DNA from: Naganishia liquefaciens
Taxonomy: Eukaryota > Basidiomycota > Tremellomycetes > Filobasidiales > Filobasidiaceae
Length of the DNA: 64,000 bases
Assembly (NCBI GenBank): GCA_013423385.1
Contig: BLZA01000017.1
Coordinates: 620,001-684,000, forward strand
Direction of reading: 5' to 3'
Part shown: in pieces, positions 1 to 11,116 of the stretch
Layout of the letters: every line of letters starts with the position of its first letter
Numbering within the stretch: the first letter of the stretch is position 1
Notes under the pieces: model-generated
Told to the model about the DNA's origin: nothing
Seen by the model: only the letters and a program-made list of their open reading frames with translations
Databases searched by the model: none
Translations under genes and position numbers: made by a program

Positions 1-517
1 CGAAGATGAGGAGCATCCTCCTGCGGCTATCAGAGCGCCGCGAAGGGTGGTGACCCCCGCTCCACGGCCAACTGGGCTGCCGCCAACGTTGCAGCGGCCC
101 CGATCGGTCACCCCAATCCGAAACATGGCTTCTCCAGCGGCATCATCACATAAGCTGGGAAGCACATCAAGAAGGTCATCATGGTCTCAAGGCATCCGCT
201 CCTCGATCCAACGCGACCTCACACCGCCCAATCCATCTCCGCGCCGTCGGTCCCGCCCGGATCCGGCACTCTTCCCAGGTGTGATTCCCTATTCGTTCTC
301 GCCGCACGAGGTTGGCAGGCGGAAACAAGAAAAGGACTGGAAGCGATATCATCAGCTTGAAAACGTGCGAGAGCGGACGCCCGGGTGGAGGGCGAGGAAG
401 GGGTGGAGTTGGAATGGCAGGACCGCAAAGGGGGGTGCGGACATCTGGCGAGATGGCGAGGGAGACTTGGAAGTTACCTGGCGGGAGGAGGCGGATGGGT
501 GGGAAGTGCTGCAGTGA
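1..517 (+). CDS. 3' end of an unknown protein (partial, runs off left edge)
   Basis: An open frame enters from the left edge in frame 2 and ends at a TGA at 515-517, giving about 171 C-terminal residues. The sequence is rich in Pro, Ser and Arg at first, with SPRRRSRP near the middle. It then becomes more ordered and rich in Trp and Arg, with segments such as PGVIPYSFSPHE, RTPGWRARKGW and WREEADGWEVLQ at the end. I do not recognise a domain. The gene converges on the arrestin gene, with only about 130 bp between the two stop codons. Upstream exons lie outside the window, so neither the start nor the function can be given. Confidence 0.55.
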   Translation, partial: EDEEHPPAAIRAPRRVVTPAPRPTGLPPTLQRPRSVTPIRNMASPAASSHKLGSTSRRSSWSQGIRSSIQRDLTPPNPSPRRRSRPDPALFPGVIPYSFSPHEVGRRKQEKDWKRYHQLENVRERTPGWRARKGWSWNGRTAKGGADIWRDGEGDLEVTWREEADGWEVLQ

Positions 518-644
518 TCGGGTGACCGAATTTGTATAGCGGCATCGCGTCGCTGATTAGGCTTTGCATGTAATCTCATGCAATAATACAACCATATGTC
601 AAAGAACCTCGGCGGTGTTTGCCAAGGCCTGTCTCTATGCTCCG

Positions 645-2454
645 TTAATATTTGGCAATTGGCACCCTTTCTCGCCCTTTACGCCCATCTGCGTCGGACT
701 CCATCGACAACTGAGCAAGACGCGTTTCACCCAGCTCGTCAAACGCCTCGATATCGTCTCCGTGTCTATCCAATTCTCTCTCCATCAACTGATCCAAACG
801 TTGACCGCATGCGCACAGGTCACATTCTCCCTCGTCTTTGGCCGAAGGTCCACTGTGCGCTTCATATGGCGGTAGTGCGAGGTTCTTCACGGTACATGAG
901 CACTGTGACGCAGTGTCAGCGGATTTCGGATGGCGGGAAGGCGTAATGCTTACATGAGTGATTGCAGTCTTTATCCGCAGCTTGCCTTCTCGCAGTTGAC
1001 CGTGCTGATTTCTGTCCAGCGGCTGGCCTCTCACGTCCTCATCCCAGACGGAGAAAAATACTGATAGCGCAAACCAGTGCTGTACGTGTACGGGAGTTTG
1101 CGACCTGGAGATTGCTCGATTGAGAAGGAGATTCTGTTTCTCTGCGCAATGGGGCCTTACCCTGTATAACTAGTCGGCCGGAGCTTTTCCTCGTCTGGAA
1201 GCCTCAGCACCTCGAGGATATTCTCATTCGCATTCCCACCCTCTCTGAAATATGGCACTTGATGTCCCGTCCATAATGGTTTCAGCGAATAATGATTGCT
1301 GTCTAGGTCCAGCTGAGCGGGGACGCAGCCCTTTTCGTATAAAAGCATGCGTGTGACCGGAAATGGCGTCTCCTCTTCGTCTGGTCTCCGAGGGGACTTT
1401 ATCGAGACTTGCTGATCAATATGCATTCGGATGCCCCATATCGTTGATTTTGGGTTGAGATGCGTGTTGTAGAGACCTAGCTTGAAATGAAGGTAGCCTG
1501 AAACAGTGATAGCGTCCGTGTTGAGTGACCAAGGCATGATCCCCAGCCCCGCCAGGAACGACTGGTGGGACATGGCTAGCGGAACGGCTTTCTTGTCAAG
1601 TGTCGGAAGGGCGATGATCCATATCTCCTTGCTTGCGGTCATGTTTGCGTTCAACCACTTGTCGCCTTCTGCCACCGCAGATTCCGGTGTTGCCGCGCCA
1701 GAAGGTAGGCTCGAGGGTCCGGGGAGCGTTGGTGATGATGATCGCCCGAAGAAGGACGTGATGGGCGAAGTCGGGCGTTTGGTTCGCGTGGGAGAGCTGC
1801 TACGACCGGTTTTGTTAAGCCATCCCCCTAGCCAATTTGATGATAGATCTTCCTCGGTAGCGCCCGGGCGTGTTCCAATCAGTGTCGCTTCGATCTTATG
1901 CCATACCGCCCCAGCGGGAGTTCTGTTAAACGGCGCGATGGACGATGGGACGACCAGGCTGAATTCGAATCTTTGATGGACGGCGGTCAGTTTGAGCAGA
2001 TAGTAGGTCGGTAGGGCATACCTCTGGGGTCCAGGCTCAATCAGCATTCCTTCTTCTGGGTGGATCTCGTTTTGCGTCATGACTTGCGTTTCGTATAGGA
2101 TGTCATCTTCCACAGCCCGATCTGACGAAGATTAAGTTCGACTACTTGAGAGCTGATACTCTCAGACTCACTGGGAAACGCCAATCTACACAACGCCAGG
2201 AAACGTACCCTCAACGCAGCCACCTTGCGCGGCTGTGTCAGGTGAACAATCACCACACCTGTGATAATACAGTCGTCATTCGGTTCCTCTTGCTGCTCTC
2301 CTACAATTCGCCCTTCCGGATTAGGCGGACGCACGAACGCGATGAGATCCGATGTCCGGTAGATGGAGATAGAGCTCGGGTTGTTAAAGTAGGCGTCCTG
2401 CGGAAGAGCGCCCTTGAGATGCAAGGGGAAGCTGATAGGCAGGCCTTTTGTCAT
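645..2454 (-). CDS. Alpha-arrestin-like protein
   Basis: Four exons read on the minus strand: 2454-2172, 2121-1161, 1104-954 and 902-645. They total 1653 nt (550 aa) with all phases consistent; introns are 50, 56 and 51 nt with GT-AG ends. The N-terminal half carries the arrestin pattern TGVVIVHLTQPRKVAALRV and the C-terminal half has a beta-sandwich segment (VHVQHWFALSVFFSVW). Near the end is the strand typical of fungal arrestins, LREGKLRIKTAITHCSC, followed by LALPPYE; the third intron falls exactly inside it. Alpha-arrestins act as adaptors that bring the Rsp5/Nedd4 ubiquitin ligase to membrane transporters. A Ser/Thr-rich insert lies between the two lobes. The gene diverges from the ENA ATPase. 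The start was chosen as the first ATG of the long exon; an additional 5' exon cannot be excluded. Confidence 0.85.
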
Positions 2455-3474
2455 GGCTAGCGGCGCTCGCCACTTTGAATGAACGGCTTTTCACAAGCCT
2501 ACGACGGGAAGGGGACGCTGCCCTTGGCCTGGCACCACTTTGTAGGATCTCTGGGACGTCGCTCGACGAGTCAGGTTTCTTGCAAGACCTCACCAGCGAC
2601 ATCTTGGTCTTGCTTGTGGCTGATCCGCAAAATATCATCGAGAGGCCCGCCGGGGCGTCGCACATGGCCGGACTAATTACCGGATTGTTCTGCGCTTGTT
2701 TCAGATTCAAAGGAGTCTCAGCTCAGCTCAGCTCAGCTGCGTAGCAAAATTCACAAGGACAACCTCGAGATTCTGGCAATCCCTCGAGACAACCATCCCC
2801 TCGTCTGGCAATACACAGGGGTCAGCCACGAGGATATGTCACCATGTCTCCGAGAAGGTCGGATACTTTCGCCTCTTGGTCGCCTCGCTACAAACGTTCG
2901 AAAAATGCCGATCAGGGATGAGGCCGCAAACCGCCAAGACCTGTGGAGCTCGCTTGGATAACGGCATTGCTATCGCGCCTTGGCATTTCTGCGTGTCTTG
3001 TGCTTTTCATTTTCAATGTCCCATCAAGCTCTCGAAATATATAGCAGAGAAGTCAAAACTTGCCGCCACTCTGTGTCGCCCCCGCAGGATAGTTCGCCCC
3101 TTCACAGGACTCCAGCAATCCGCTTTCCTGCTTCCGAATCTATCGATCAAATCATTTACAGGTGATTATTTACTCAGACTTCTCGACACCGTGGAACTAA
3201 TTTTCCCCTTCTCGCACAGCTCACCTGTTCACGCCGCCCGCTCACGAAAGCTCTCGCTGCGTTGCCAACTCCCCGTGCTGAAATCTGCCACCGCGAATTC
3301 ACCTATGCTGAAGTCCGCTCAGCTGCCTACCACACTTCTTCCCACCGTCATTTCTGCCGGTTCGATCCTCCCCAACGAATCGAGCTGACGGTACGCCTTG
3401 CTGGCTCATACCAGTAACAACCAAATTTGCGAATCGAGAGTAAAAACAGTAGGAGAATAACACTAGTGAAAAAG
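2455..3474. promoter_or_regulatory. Divergent intergenic region, arrestin / ENA ATPase
   Basis: About 1 kb separates the two start codons, long for this window, and no convincing coding frame is seen. It contains a short AGCTC tandem repeat near 2717-2738 and an AT-rich ATATATAG element near 3035 that could serve as a TATA-like site for the ATPase. ENA genes in other fungi are strongly induced by salt and alkaline pH, so regulatory sites for the ATPase are expected here. No specific binding site could be assigned by eye. Confidence 0.5.
2717..2738. repeat. Short AGCTC tandem repeat
   Basis: Four consecutive near-perfect copies of a 5-base unit (CAGCT/AGCTC) lie in the divergent region between the arrestin and ENA genes. 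The repeat is self-complementary in part and could be slippage-prone. No function is assigned. Confidence 0.7.
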
Positions 3475-6400
3475 ATGGAGAATATCCCATCTGAACAGAA
3501 ACCCATAGATGTATGTCCCTTGCACGACGAGAATCTGGAATGACGCTGACAGCCCTCTCAGAACGCGGGAGGAGATGCCACGCAAAATGGACCTCTTCGC
3601 GCTCCCGCCCACACCTTGTCTTCGAACGAGATTGTCACTGCTTTGCAGACCGACATTGAGAATGGTCTCACGGCCTCTCAAGCCAAACAAAATATGGAGA
3701 AATATGGCCCGAACAAGCTGAAGGAGATCCCTCCGCCTTCCTTCTTGTCCATTTTGGTCAGGAATACCTTGAACGCCATGACACTCGTCTTGATCGCCGC
3801 GATGGCTGTCAGTTTCGGTACTCAAGACTTCATTTCTGGTGGTGTCATCGCTGCCCTGATCGTCATCAACGTTGGTGTCGGAACGATCAATGAATATCAA
3901 GCCGAAAAGACGGTCGCCGCCTTGGAGGCCATCGGCGCGCCCACGGCCAACGTCATCCGCCGTGGTGCGGATGGCGGTGCAGGCAACATCTCCACCATCA
4001 AGACCGACGAAGTTGTGCCCGGAGATATCCTGTTGATCAAGATCGGTGATATTGTTCCTGCAGACTGCCGTATTCTCGAAGGCCAGCTTGCTGGATTGGA
4101 ATGCGACGAGGCTCTTCTCACCGGTGAAAGTTTGCCTAGTGTCAAGACTGAAGAGGCACTCGACGATCCGGTCTGCCCCGTCGGAGACCGGACCTGTATG
4201 GTCTACTCTGGATCGCAGGCTGCAAAGGGTCGAGCAAAGGTGGTTTGTGTTGCTACGGGCATGAACACGGAACTGGGCAAGATCTCTGCAGCGCTCAGCC
4301 AAAAGGCATCCAATAACAGGATTGGTTTCGCCGCGACATGGCACAAGATCAAGGCTTTCCTCGGAGTTGTCGACACCACACCCTTGCAGATCAAGCTTAA
4401 CAAGCTGGCCTACGTCATCTTGTTCTTCGCTTGCATTGTCGCTGTTATCGTCGTCGCTTCAACCGGTTTCAAGAATGTCCCGTTGTCCATCGCCACATAT
4501 GCCGTTGCGGCTGCAGTATCCCTTCTCCCAGCATCCTTGCCTGCCGTCATTGCGCTCTCTCTGTCAACGGCTGCCAAAGAGCTCGCCAAGAATCACGCGT
4601 TGGTCCGAAGAATGGATGCTATTGAGACTCTGGCCGCTGTCACCGACGTATGCTCCGACAAGACGGGCACCATCACTCTCGGAAAGATGGTCACTCGCCG
4701 AGTCTGGGTTCCAGCTGCACTCGAAGCCGGAAAATTGGGCGTTGACACTGAATTCGGAACCGACTTGGACGAAGGGCAGTACTTTACGGTTGAAACGGGA
4801 TCAGACCCATTCTACCCGCAAGGCGAGGTCTTGGCCGACAACAAGGACGTTGAACAGGTACCGACTCAGGCCACATCGGATACGGATGACGAGCGCACTC
4901 TTGCCAACAAGGGTGGCAAAGTTCTCGATCTCCACAATCTCGCAAAGCCGATGCACGAGTTGACGCTCTGCGCCGCCTTGTGCAGTTCCGCATCCATTCA
5001 GCGTGTCAAACCCGGTGACAATGACAACTCGAGCAACTCTGACGACGACGATGACAAAGTTACCGACGGCTGGGAGGGTCACGGTGATGCTACCGAGGTC
5101 GCGCTCCAGGTCTTCGCGCACAAACTGGGTTACGGAAAACCGCACTTGACCAAGACCGGATCCGCTCCCGATGCTGTTGCCAGTTCTCCGGAAGAGGATG
5201 AAGATATCTCTTATTCACGACAACCTGGTAAATACGAACTTTTGGTGGAGCACGCTTTCGACTCTTCCATCAAGCGAATGTCCATGGCCTACACCTATAC
5301 TCCTCCCGCGGAATCCGGCGAAGAACCCTACATCCTCGTTTTGATGAAGGGCGCGTTCGAGCGAGTCTTCGATCGTTGCACCTCTCTGCTCGCCGAGGGT
5401 GGACGACCTTTGGAAAAATCTGATGCCGATCGAGTCCAGGCCCACTACGACAGTCTCGCCTCGGATGGTCTTCGAGTCTTGTCGATGTGCTCCAAGAGAC
5501 TTCCTCTTGACCAGACTCAGGCTGTCCGTGAAATGCAGCGAGACGATTTGGAGACCGACATGTCATTCCTTGGCCTGGTCGGTATCTACGATCCTCCTCG
5601 AACCGAGTCTGCTGTCGCCGTTCAAGACTGTCACAACGCCGCCATCATTCCTCGAATGCTCACAGGTGATCACATCGGAACTGCCATCGCTATTGCCCAA
5701 CAGGTTGGCATTTTGCCCAAAGATTACGCCAAGTCTGCCGTCATGACAGGTCCTCAATTCGACGCTCTTTCCGAAGATGAAATCGACAAGCTGGACCCGC
5801 TTCCCTGCGTCGTGGCTCGATGCTCGCCCGAGACCAAGGTTCGAATGGTTGACGCGCTCCACCGACGCAACCGGCTGTGCGTCATGACCGGTGACGGAGT
5901 TAACGACGCACCTGCTCTTTCCCGCTCCGACGTTGGGGTCGCTATGGGTAAGAACGGTTCCGACGTTGCCAAACAAAGTGCCGAGATTGTCCTTTCGGAC
6001 GACAACTTTGCCACCATCATTGTCGCCATCCGAAAAGGTCGAGGTATTTTCTTCAACTTGAGCAAGTTCATGCTCTACCTTATGAGCGGAAATATCGCCC
6101 AGATCGTATTGATGTTGATCGGTCTTGCCTTCATCGATGAACAAGGAATCAGTACTTTCCCGATCTCTCCTGTGGCTATCCTTTGGATCAACACCCTCTG
6201 TGCTGGACCGCCTGCGCTCGCTCTCGGTTTAGAAAAGACGCCCGCCGACGCAATGGACAAGAAGCCTAGTGACTACAACACCATCTTTACTTTCTGGTGG
6301 ATTTTCGACCTGTTCGCCTATGGATTCTTGCTCGGGGCTATCGCCATCGCCAACTTTGCCATCGTCATGTGGGGATACTTTGACGGCTATCTCGGCATCG

Positions 6401-6849
6401 ATTGCAACGAAGACCTTCGGGAGGACACTTGCAATCACACCGGTCGTGCGCGAGGCTCAGTCTTCGCAAGCTTCCTCATCGTGCTCATGGTTCACGCATT
6501 CGTTTGCAAACACCCGACGCAATCGCTTCTGCGCATGAACTTGGGCGAGAACAAGGTCTTGCTCTGGTCGGTCGTCATTCTCGGTGTCTCGGTCTTCCCC
6601 GTCGTTTACATCCCGGTCATCAACGACAAGGTGTTCTTGCTATTCCCTGTCAAGTGGGAATGGGGATTGGTGTTTGCTAGTGCCTTGTTCTACCTTGTCG
6701 TCAGCGAGGTTTACAAGCTCGCCCGAAGGATGGGTCAGAGCAGAAAAGACCAAAGCGCGCACAAGGACAGTGACATGGTCGGCGAGGACGGCGCTGCAGA
6801 GGCCAAGCAGATCGCTGCAAGGGAGAAGACGTACAAGCAGTCTGCTTAG
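3475..6849 (+). CDS. ENA1: ENA-type (P-type IID) Na+/K+-exporting ATPase
   Basis: Two exons: 3475-3510 encodes only 12 residues (starts MENIPSEQ), then a 51-nt GTATGT...CAG intron, then 3562-6849 in one open frame; the product is 1107 aa, normal for ENA pumps. P-type ATPase landmarks are all present: TGES (about residue 199), the phosphorylation motif CSDKTGT (Asp about 378), the KGAFE nucleotide-binding motif, and TGDGVNDAP (about 788). The DKTGTITLGKMVTRRVWVP sequence after the phospho-Asp is the signature of class IID pumps, distinguishing them from SERCA/PMR1. About ten membrane segments flank the catalytic loops. These pumps export Na+, Li+ and K+ at the plasma membrane and give salt and alkali tolerance. 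An acidic Asp-rich insert lies in the nucleotide-binding domain (near 5030-5060). The short first exon was chosen because it joins in frame and supplies the only upstream ATG. Confidence 0.93.
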
Positions 6850-7257
6850 AATTTGCGCAAAGCCCATCGCTTCAGGGTGTTGGCCTAGACTATCTATCTA
6901 TCCTGGACTTTAGATTATTGTACATCTCTACGAGATAGATGAGATCCTTATCTGTGTACTTGAACAGCCTGTGGCCAAGGTCAATGCGAGACCGCTATTC
7001 GGAGACGATGCCTTGAATTACCCCCTTCGAGCGGGAGAATCTTGTAACGGCTCAGTTCGCGCTACCCGCCCGTGATCAGAAGGGCCGTCGCTTATCCCTG
7101 AGTTGTCAAAGAGAACGTCGAGGTGAGGAAATACGCCTTCAAAAGTAGATGTCTAACAAATCTGATGTGTCGGTGCTTCATTGCCCGCGCAGCGAGCGCA
7201 GTTGAAAGACCCAATCTTGTCACGCGCTCATTGACGATAGTTTCTACGGCTACATTG
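6850..7257. other. Convergent intergenic region, ENA / CLC
   Basis: This interval of about 400 bp lies between the stop codons of two convergent genes. It should hold both 3' UTRs and poly(A) sites. AT-rich stretches near 6890-6950 could be the ENA 3' end. No coding frame or structural RNA was recognised. Confidence 0.5.
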
Positions 7258-10200
7258 TCATTCACTCTGCTTGAGATACTTGATCCAGGTCTTCTTCAGG
7301 ATTGTCCCTCGATAATGACCTGCAGCGTTGATGACAATGACCACTCTGGCGCCCAGCTTTGTAAACAATTGCTGCACGAGCTCAAGTGGCGAATTTTCCA
7401 GCACAAGAAGAGGTGACTGGCAAAAAGTCAGCGTTTGGGCTGGCTCTATAGCACGATACTCACTAGATCAAGCAGAGGTACGATGTCATAAGGGTCTTCC
7501 TCAACATTGTCGCTAATGCCCTCGACGGGAAAGGCCTGTCGCTGTGATCGTGAGGGCAAGAGATTGAAAGCCGCATGAGGCTCATCCGACAATTGCGCTT
7601 TATCGACGTCAGCGGTGCTGCAGAATCACCCAGCATCGAGACGCACCCAGTACATGCTGCAATTCGTTGACGGCCAGGACGCCAATCACAACGAGATGCT
7701 GATCGTGCCCGTTGCCTTTGCTCGCAAGGCACGGAAAACAACCATCTCCCAAGCCAGAGGATTTGAGGTAATCCACCTGGGCACGGAGGCTAGAGCATGT
7801 ATGATGCGCGTCCACTCGGAGATAGGGCAAGCTTTTTTCGGCCTGTCCAGGCTTTCAGTAAGCATTCAGGCTCGAGGACTTTGCGCTTACGATGTCAGCC
7901 GCCTCTGTCCTGTCGAAGTGATGCTCTTGTTTCGCGTCGAGAAAGGGAAACTGATTCATGCTTTTTAGATGACATTAGTGCAGTTCTTCTGCAGTGTCGA
8001 TGACTCACCTTATGACCAGATCATAGATGCCATCAGGTTCCAAAGCATCTGCCACGGTCTTGGCCACGAGGACGGTCAACGCGACGGGCACGACGTAGTC
8101 CAGTGTGGCTGTGAGCTCCGCCACGATCACTACCAGCGAGACGGTGGTGCGAGTGACACCTGCCAGGGTCGCTGCGGCTCCGACAAGGGCGTAGACACCG
8201 GGCACGATAGCTTTCCCGTGTGGCAATATATCATTTGGCGATGCGATTGAAACATATTCGAGACAGAGGCCCGTGATCCTGCCGAATGCGGCTCCAGCTG
8301 CCAGGGAGGGGATAAAGATGCCGGCGGGAACGCGGATCCTGTGCAACAGGTCAGTACGGAGACGCGCTTTTGACAACGTCGACTTGCCCAAACGTGATGA
8401 CAGCCAGTCCGGCCCTGACGATCACTGAGTGGAGGATCTTGCCAATGTTTGCGAGGATCTCTTGGGGAACGTCAGAGCATATTCCGGCATCGCTCTTCTT
8501 GCATTCGGCAAAAAGCTGAGTTGCTTTGATCATCAGTATAGACTGTGGTAATGATGCGTATGGCTTGCCTCTGCAACATATTCCACACCGCCAATGCGAC
8601 TGAACGGATTATGGTACGATGCAAGACTTGTCACGATGCTGATCTAAAATCGCCGCCAATGTAAGCGTCGCACAGCATGTTGGCGAGCTACTCACCAAGA
8701 GCACCTCGAGGACCGGATGTTGCTTGACTCGAGTTCCCGCTCGGAACCTCTTGCTCCAGGAAATGTTCAGCCGTGCCCAAAAGGCCCCATAGATGCCCTG
8801 ACACAGTCGTCATCAGCGCGGTGCGAACGCCACATTGTGTTCCTACTCACCCCGATGATGCCAAGACAGACAGCGATCAAATAGATAAAGTTGCTATGAT
8901 GGTCTTTGCTGTAATTGACTTCCAGCAGCACAAGTCGTCCGTGACCGTACGGATCCAGCACCCGCAACGTCAACGCCGCGATCGCCGCGCAAAAGAACCT
9001 ACCTAGCTTATCAGACTTGCTCGAGATCGTCGTACATTGCGATAGGCGGCATCACTTACGATCGCCACATTACCTTGGCCGGGAAATACGTGCTCGACTC
9101 TTCCCACGAAAAGAGCGTGCCTCCGATCGGCGCCCCAAACGCCACCGATACCCCTGCGGCACACGCCGCGCTCAAGACTTCACGGCGCTTGGCTTCGTTG
9201 GCTTCGTATTTCGAGAATTGACGAGCGACAATATTCCCGACGCAGCACGCGATATGGACCATGGGACCTTCCTTGCCTGTTGCCACGCCCCCGGGGGCAG
9301 GCGCGCGTCAGCCGAGATGCGTTGCAAGGTTTCCTTGGGGAACATACCTAGTGACATGCCGCTGGCGACGGATAACGCCAAGCCAAAGCTCTTGACGAAG
9401 AGGGTGACGTCGCCGAGGTAGCCCTTGATGACGAAACCGGAAAGAATCGTCTTGATTTCCGGGATGCCTGACCCGGCGGCAAAGTACAGGATTCGCGCGG
9501 GAGGCGACGCGGTCGAGGGCTTTGACGGTTTGCTCACGAGGGGCGTCGTTTCAGAGTTGACGGGACGAGAGGGAGAAAGTGATGGTGCGCGCCGCCCGGG
9601 TGGATCCGGGCCACTGGGATCTGCGTCCTGGAATCTCGTCGAAGCGGTCAAGTACACCGTCAACATGGCCGAGACCCAGGCGAGGCATAACTAGACACCG
9701 CAAACTCATTAGCCCTGCCAGTCGTTACTGGTCTCGTCGCTATGGGACCTACCGCGACGAGAATATACATTCCAAACGCCCTCCCGGGCATGTTACTTTC
9801 CTCCCACGAGACCCAATCACGCGTACTACACTGTCTTCGCGTGCGCAAGACATGCGACGCACAGTATCCCGACTTGAGCCCAAAGAGCAGCGTCTCGGTC
9901 TTGATCACGAGAAACGCCATGCCTGCGGTCAAGATACCTAGGGCGTTGGGCGGCGTCAGTGTTTTTTTTTTTTTTTGACAAGTATTGCGTGGGGTGTTGC
10001 TTGACCTTGCTCTTCAACGACTCACCGATGAGGGAGACAATGATCCATCCTGTCGCGCGGTCCGCGGCGTTGATAATCTTTCCACGAAGGGACCGCTTGG
10101 CGCCGTCACGAAGGCGCTTGACGCGACGCGAATCTTTGATCTGGCAAAGTGGCCGAGGGATTGGTCCAAAGAAGGAGCCCGAAACGAGAAACGTACCTGA

Positions 10201-10917
10201 TCATGCAGCCAATCTATGGTATCGTATGATCTGCAATACGGATATTGTCTACTCTGCTTCTTCGAGGGCGAGAGGAATAACGCACGAATACCACATCCTC
10301 ACGCCTTGTTCCTTGCCGTCTTGCTCTTGCTCCGTCCCAAACCGCCTTTCGGACGGCGCCCTTGATATTCTCCCTTGCTCATATCCCCTCCCGAAAATCA
10401 TACTAGCCTGTCTACTGACGTTTCTCATTACTCTCGGAAAGAACGGCGGCGACGGCGACGACGGCGGTGGGTCGTGATCCGTCAAAGACCCATCGCTCTC
10501 GCCGTGCACGCTCGTCGGTGATCTTCCATCTCTCGACGCAAATAAAGACGCAGACCACGCATGATTCCTCCGCCGTCCTCGTCCGCGCGGAAACGTCGCA
10601 TAACCCGCGTCTATCGATGACTCGTGATCCTGACCATGACCACCACCACCGCCGTCAACCGACACCGACTCATCATCCCTTCCGTGCCTAACCCCCCTCG
10701 CCTCGCTAATCCGTCTCACCGTCCAGCCTTCCCTCCTCCTCGCTGACCGGAAACTCCCGGGCGTCGGCGGGACACTCGGCGCGGTCGTTGATGGTGCCGG
10801 GGTGGTGATGGCGGGTGAGTTTGATGCGAGGGAGCGGAGGATGGGGATCGCCGAGGCGAGGGAGTCGGGATATCGCGGCGGTGGAGTGGTGGGCGTGGGG
10901 ATGGGCGGTGCTGGCAT
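7258..10917 (-). CDS. CLC family chloride channel/transporter with CBS domains
   Basis: Fifteen exons, all frame-consistent: 10917-10286, 10230-10197, 10140-10026, 9937-9753, 9690-9348, 9276-9060, 8998-8851, 8797-8696, 8643-8569, 8515-8388, 8338-8009, 7960-7891, 7842-7647, 7597-7464 and 7416-7258 (2868 nt, 955 aa). The selectivity motifs [16 protein letters not shown] and [15 protein letters not shown] are present. The N-terminal 210 or so residues are Pro/Ser/Arg-rich and probably cytosolic, ending at [14 protein letters not shown], a conserved fungal CLC lead-in. The C-terminus carries a CBS pair interrupted by a variable loop and ends SEQ-like after WIKYLK. GEF1-type fungal CLCs act in Golgi/endosomal acidification and copper/iron handling. 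The introns at 8568-8516 and 8387-8339 use GC donors. Start is the first ATG in the open frame; a TTG further upstream is not credible. Confidence 0.93.
9962..9976. repeat. Homopolymer T tract in a CLC intron
   Basis: A run of about 15 T (A on the coding strand) lies inside the CLC intron at 10025-9938. It is intronic, so length changes should not affect the protein, although it sits on the path to the acceptor and is a likely site of sequencing or slippage error. Confidence 0.8.
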
Positions 10918-11116
10918 GGTGGGGGGGGATGAACAGGGAGAGCAGCGTACTGAGATGGCCAACTGCGCGATGAATGATTATTGTTCTCTCGACGCGTCCC
11001 TTTGTCTCAGCCGCGTGTGACAGCCAGCGTAATTGTCCGTAAATGGCCCATATAGTCACAGCCCCCGCGCCCCCCGCCTCCCTCCCCATATCCCCTACAA
11101 CCTCCCGCCACCCCGG

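Noticed and set aside
3340-3400. GGTTCGATCC, resembling a tRNA T-loop
   Set aside because: The flanking bases do not form a T-stem, acceptor stem or anticodon arm.
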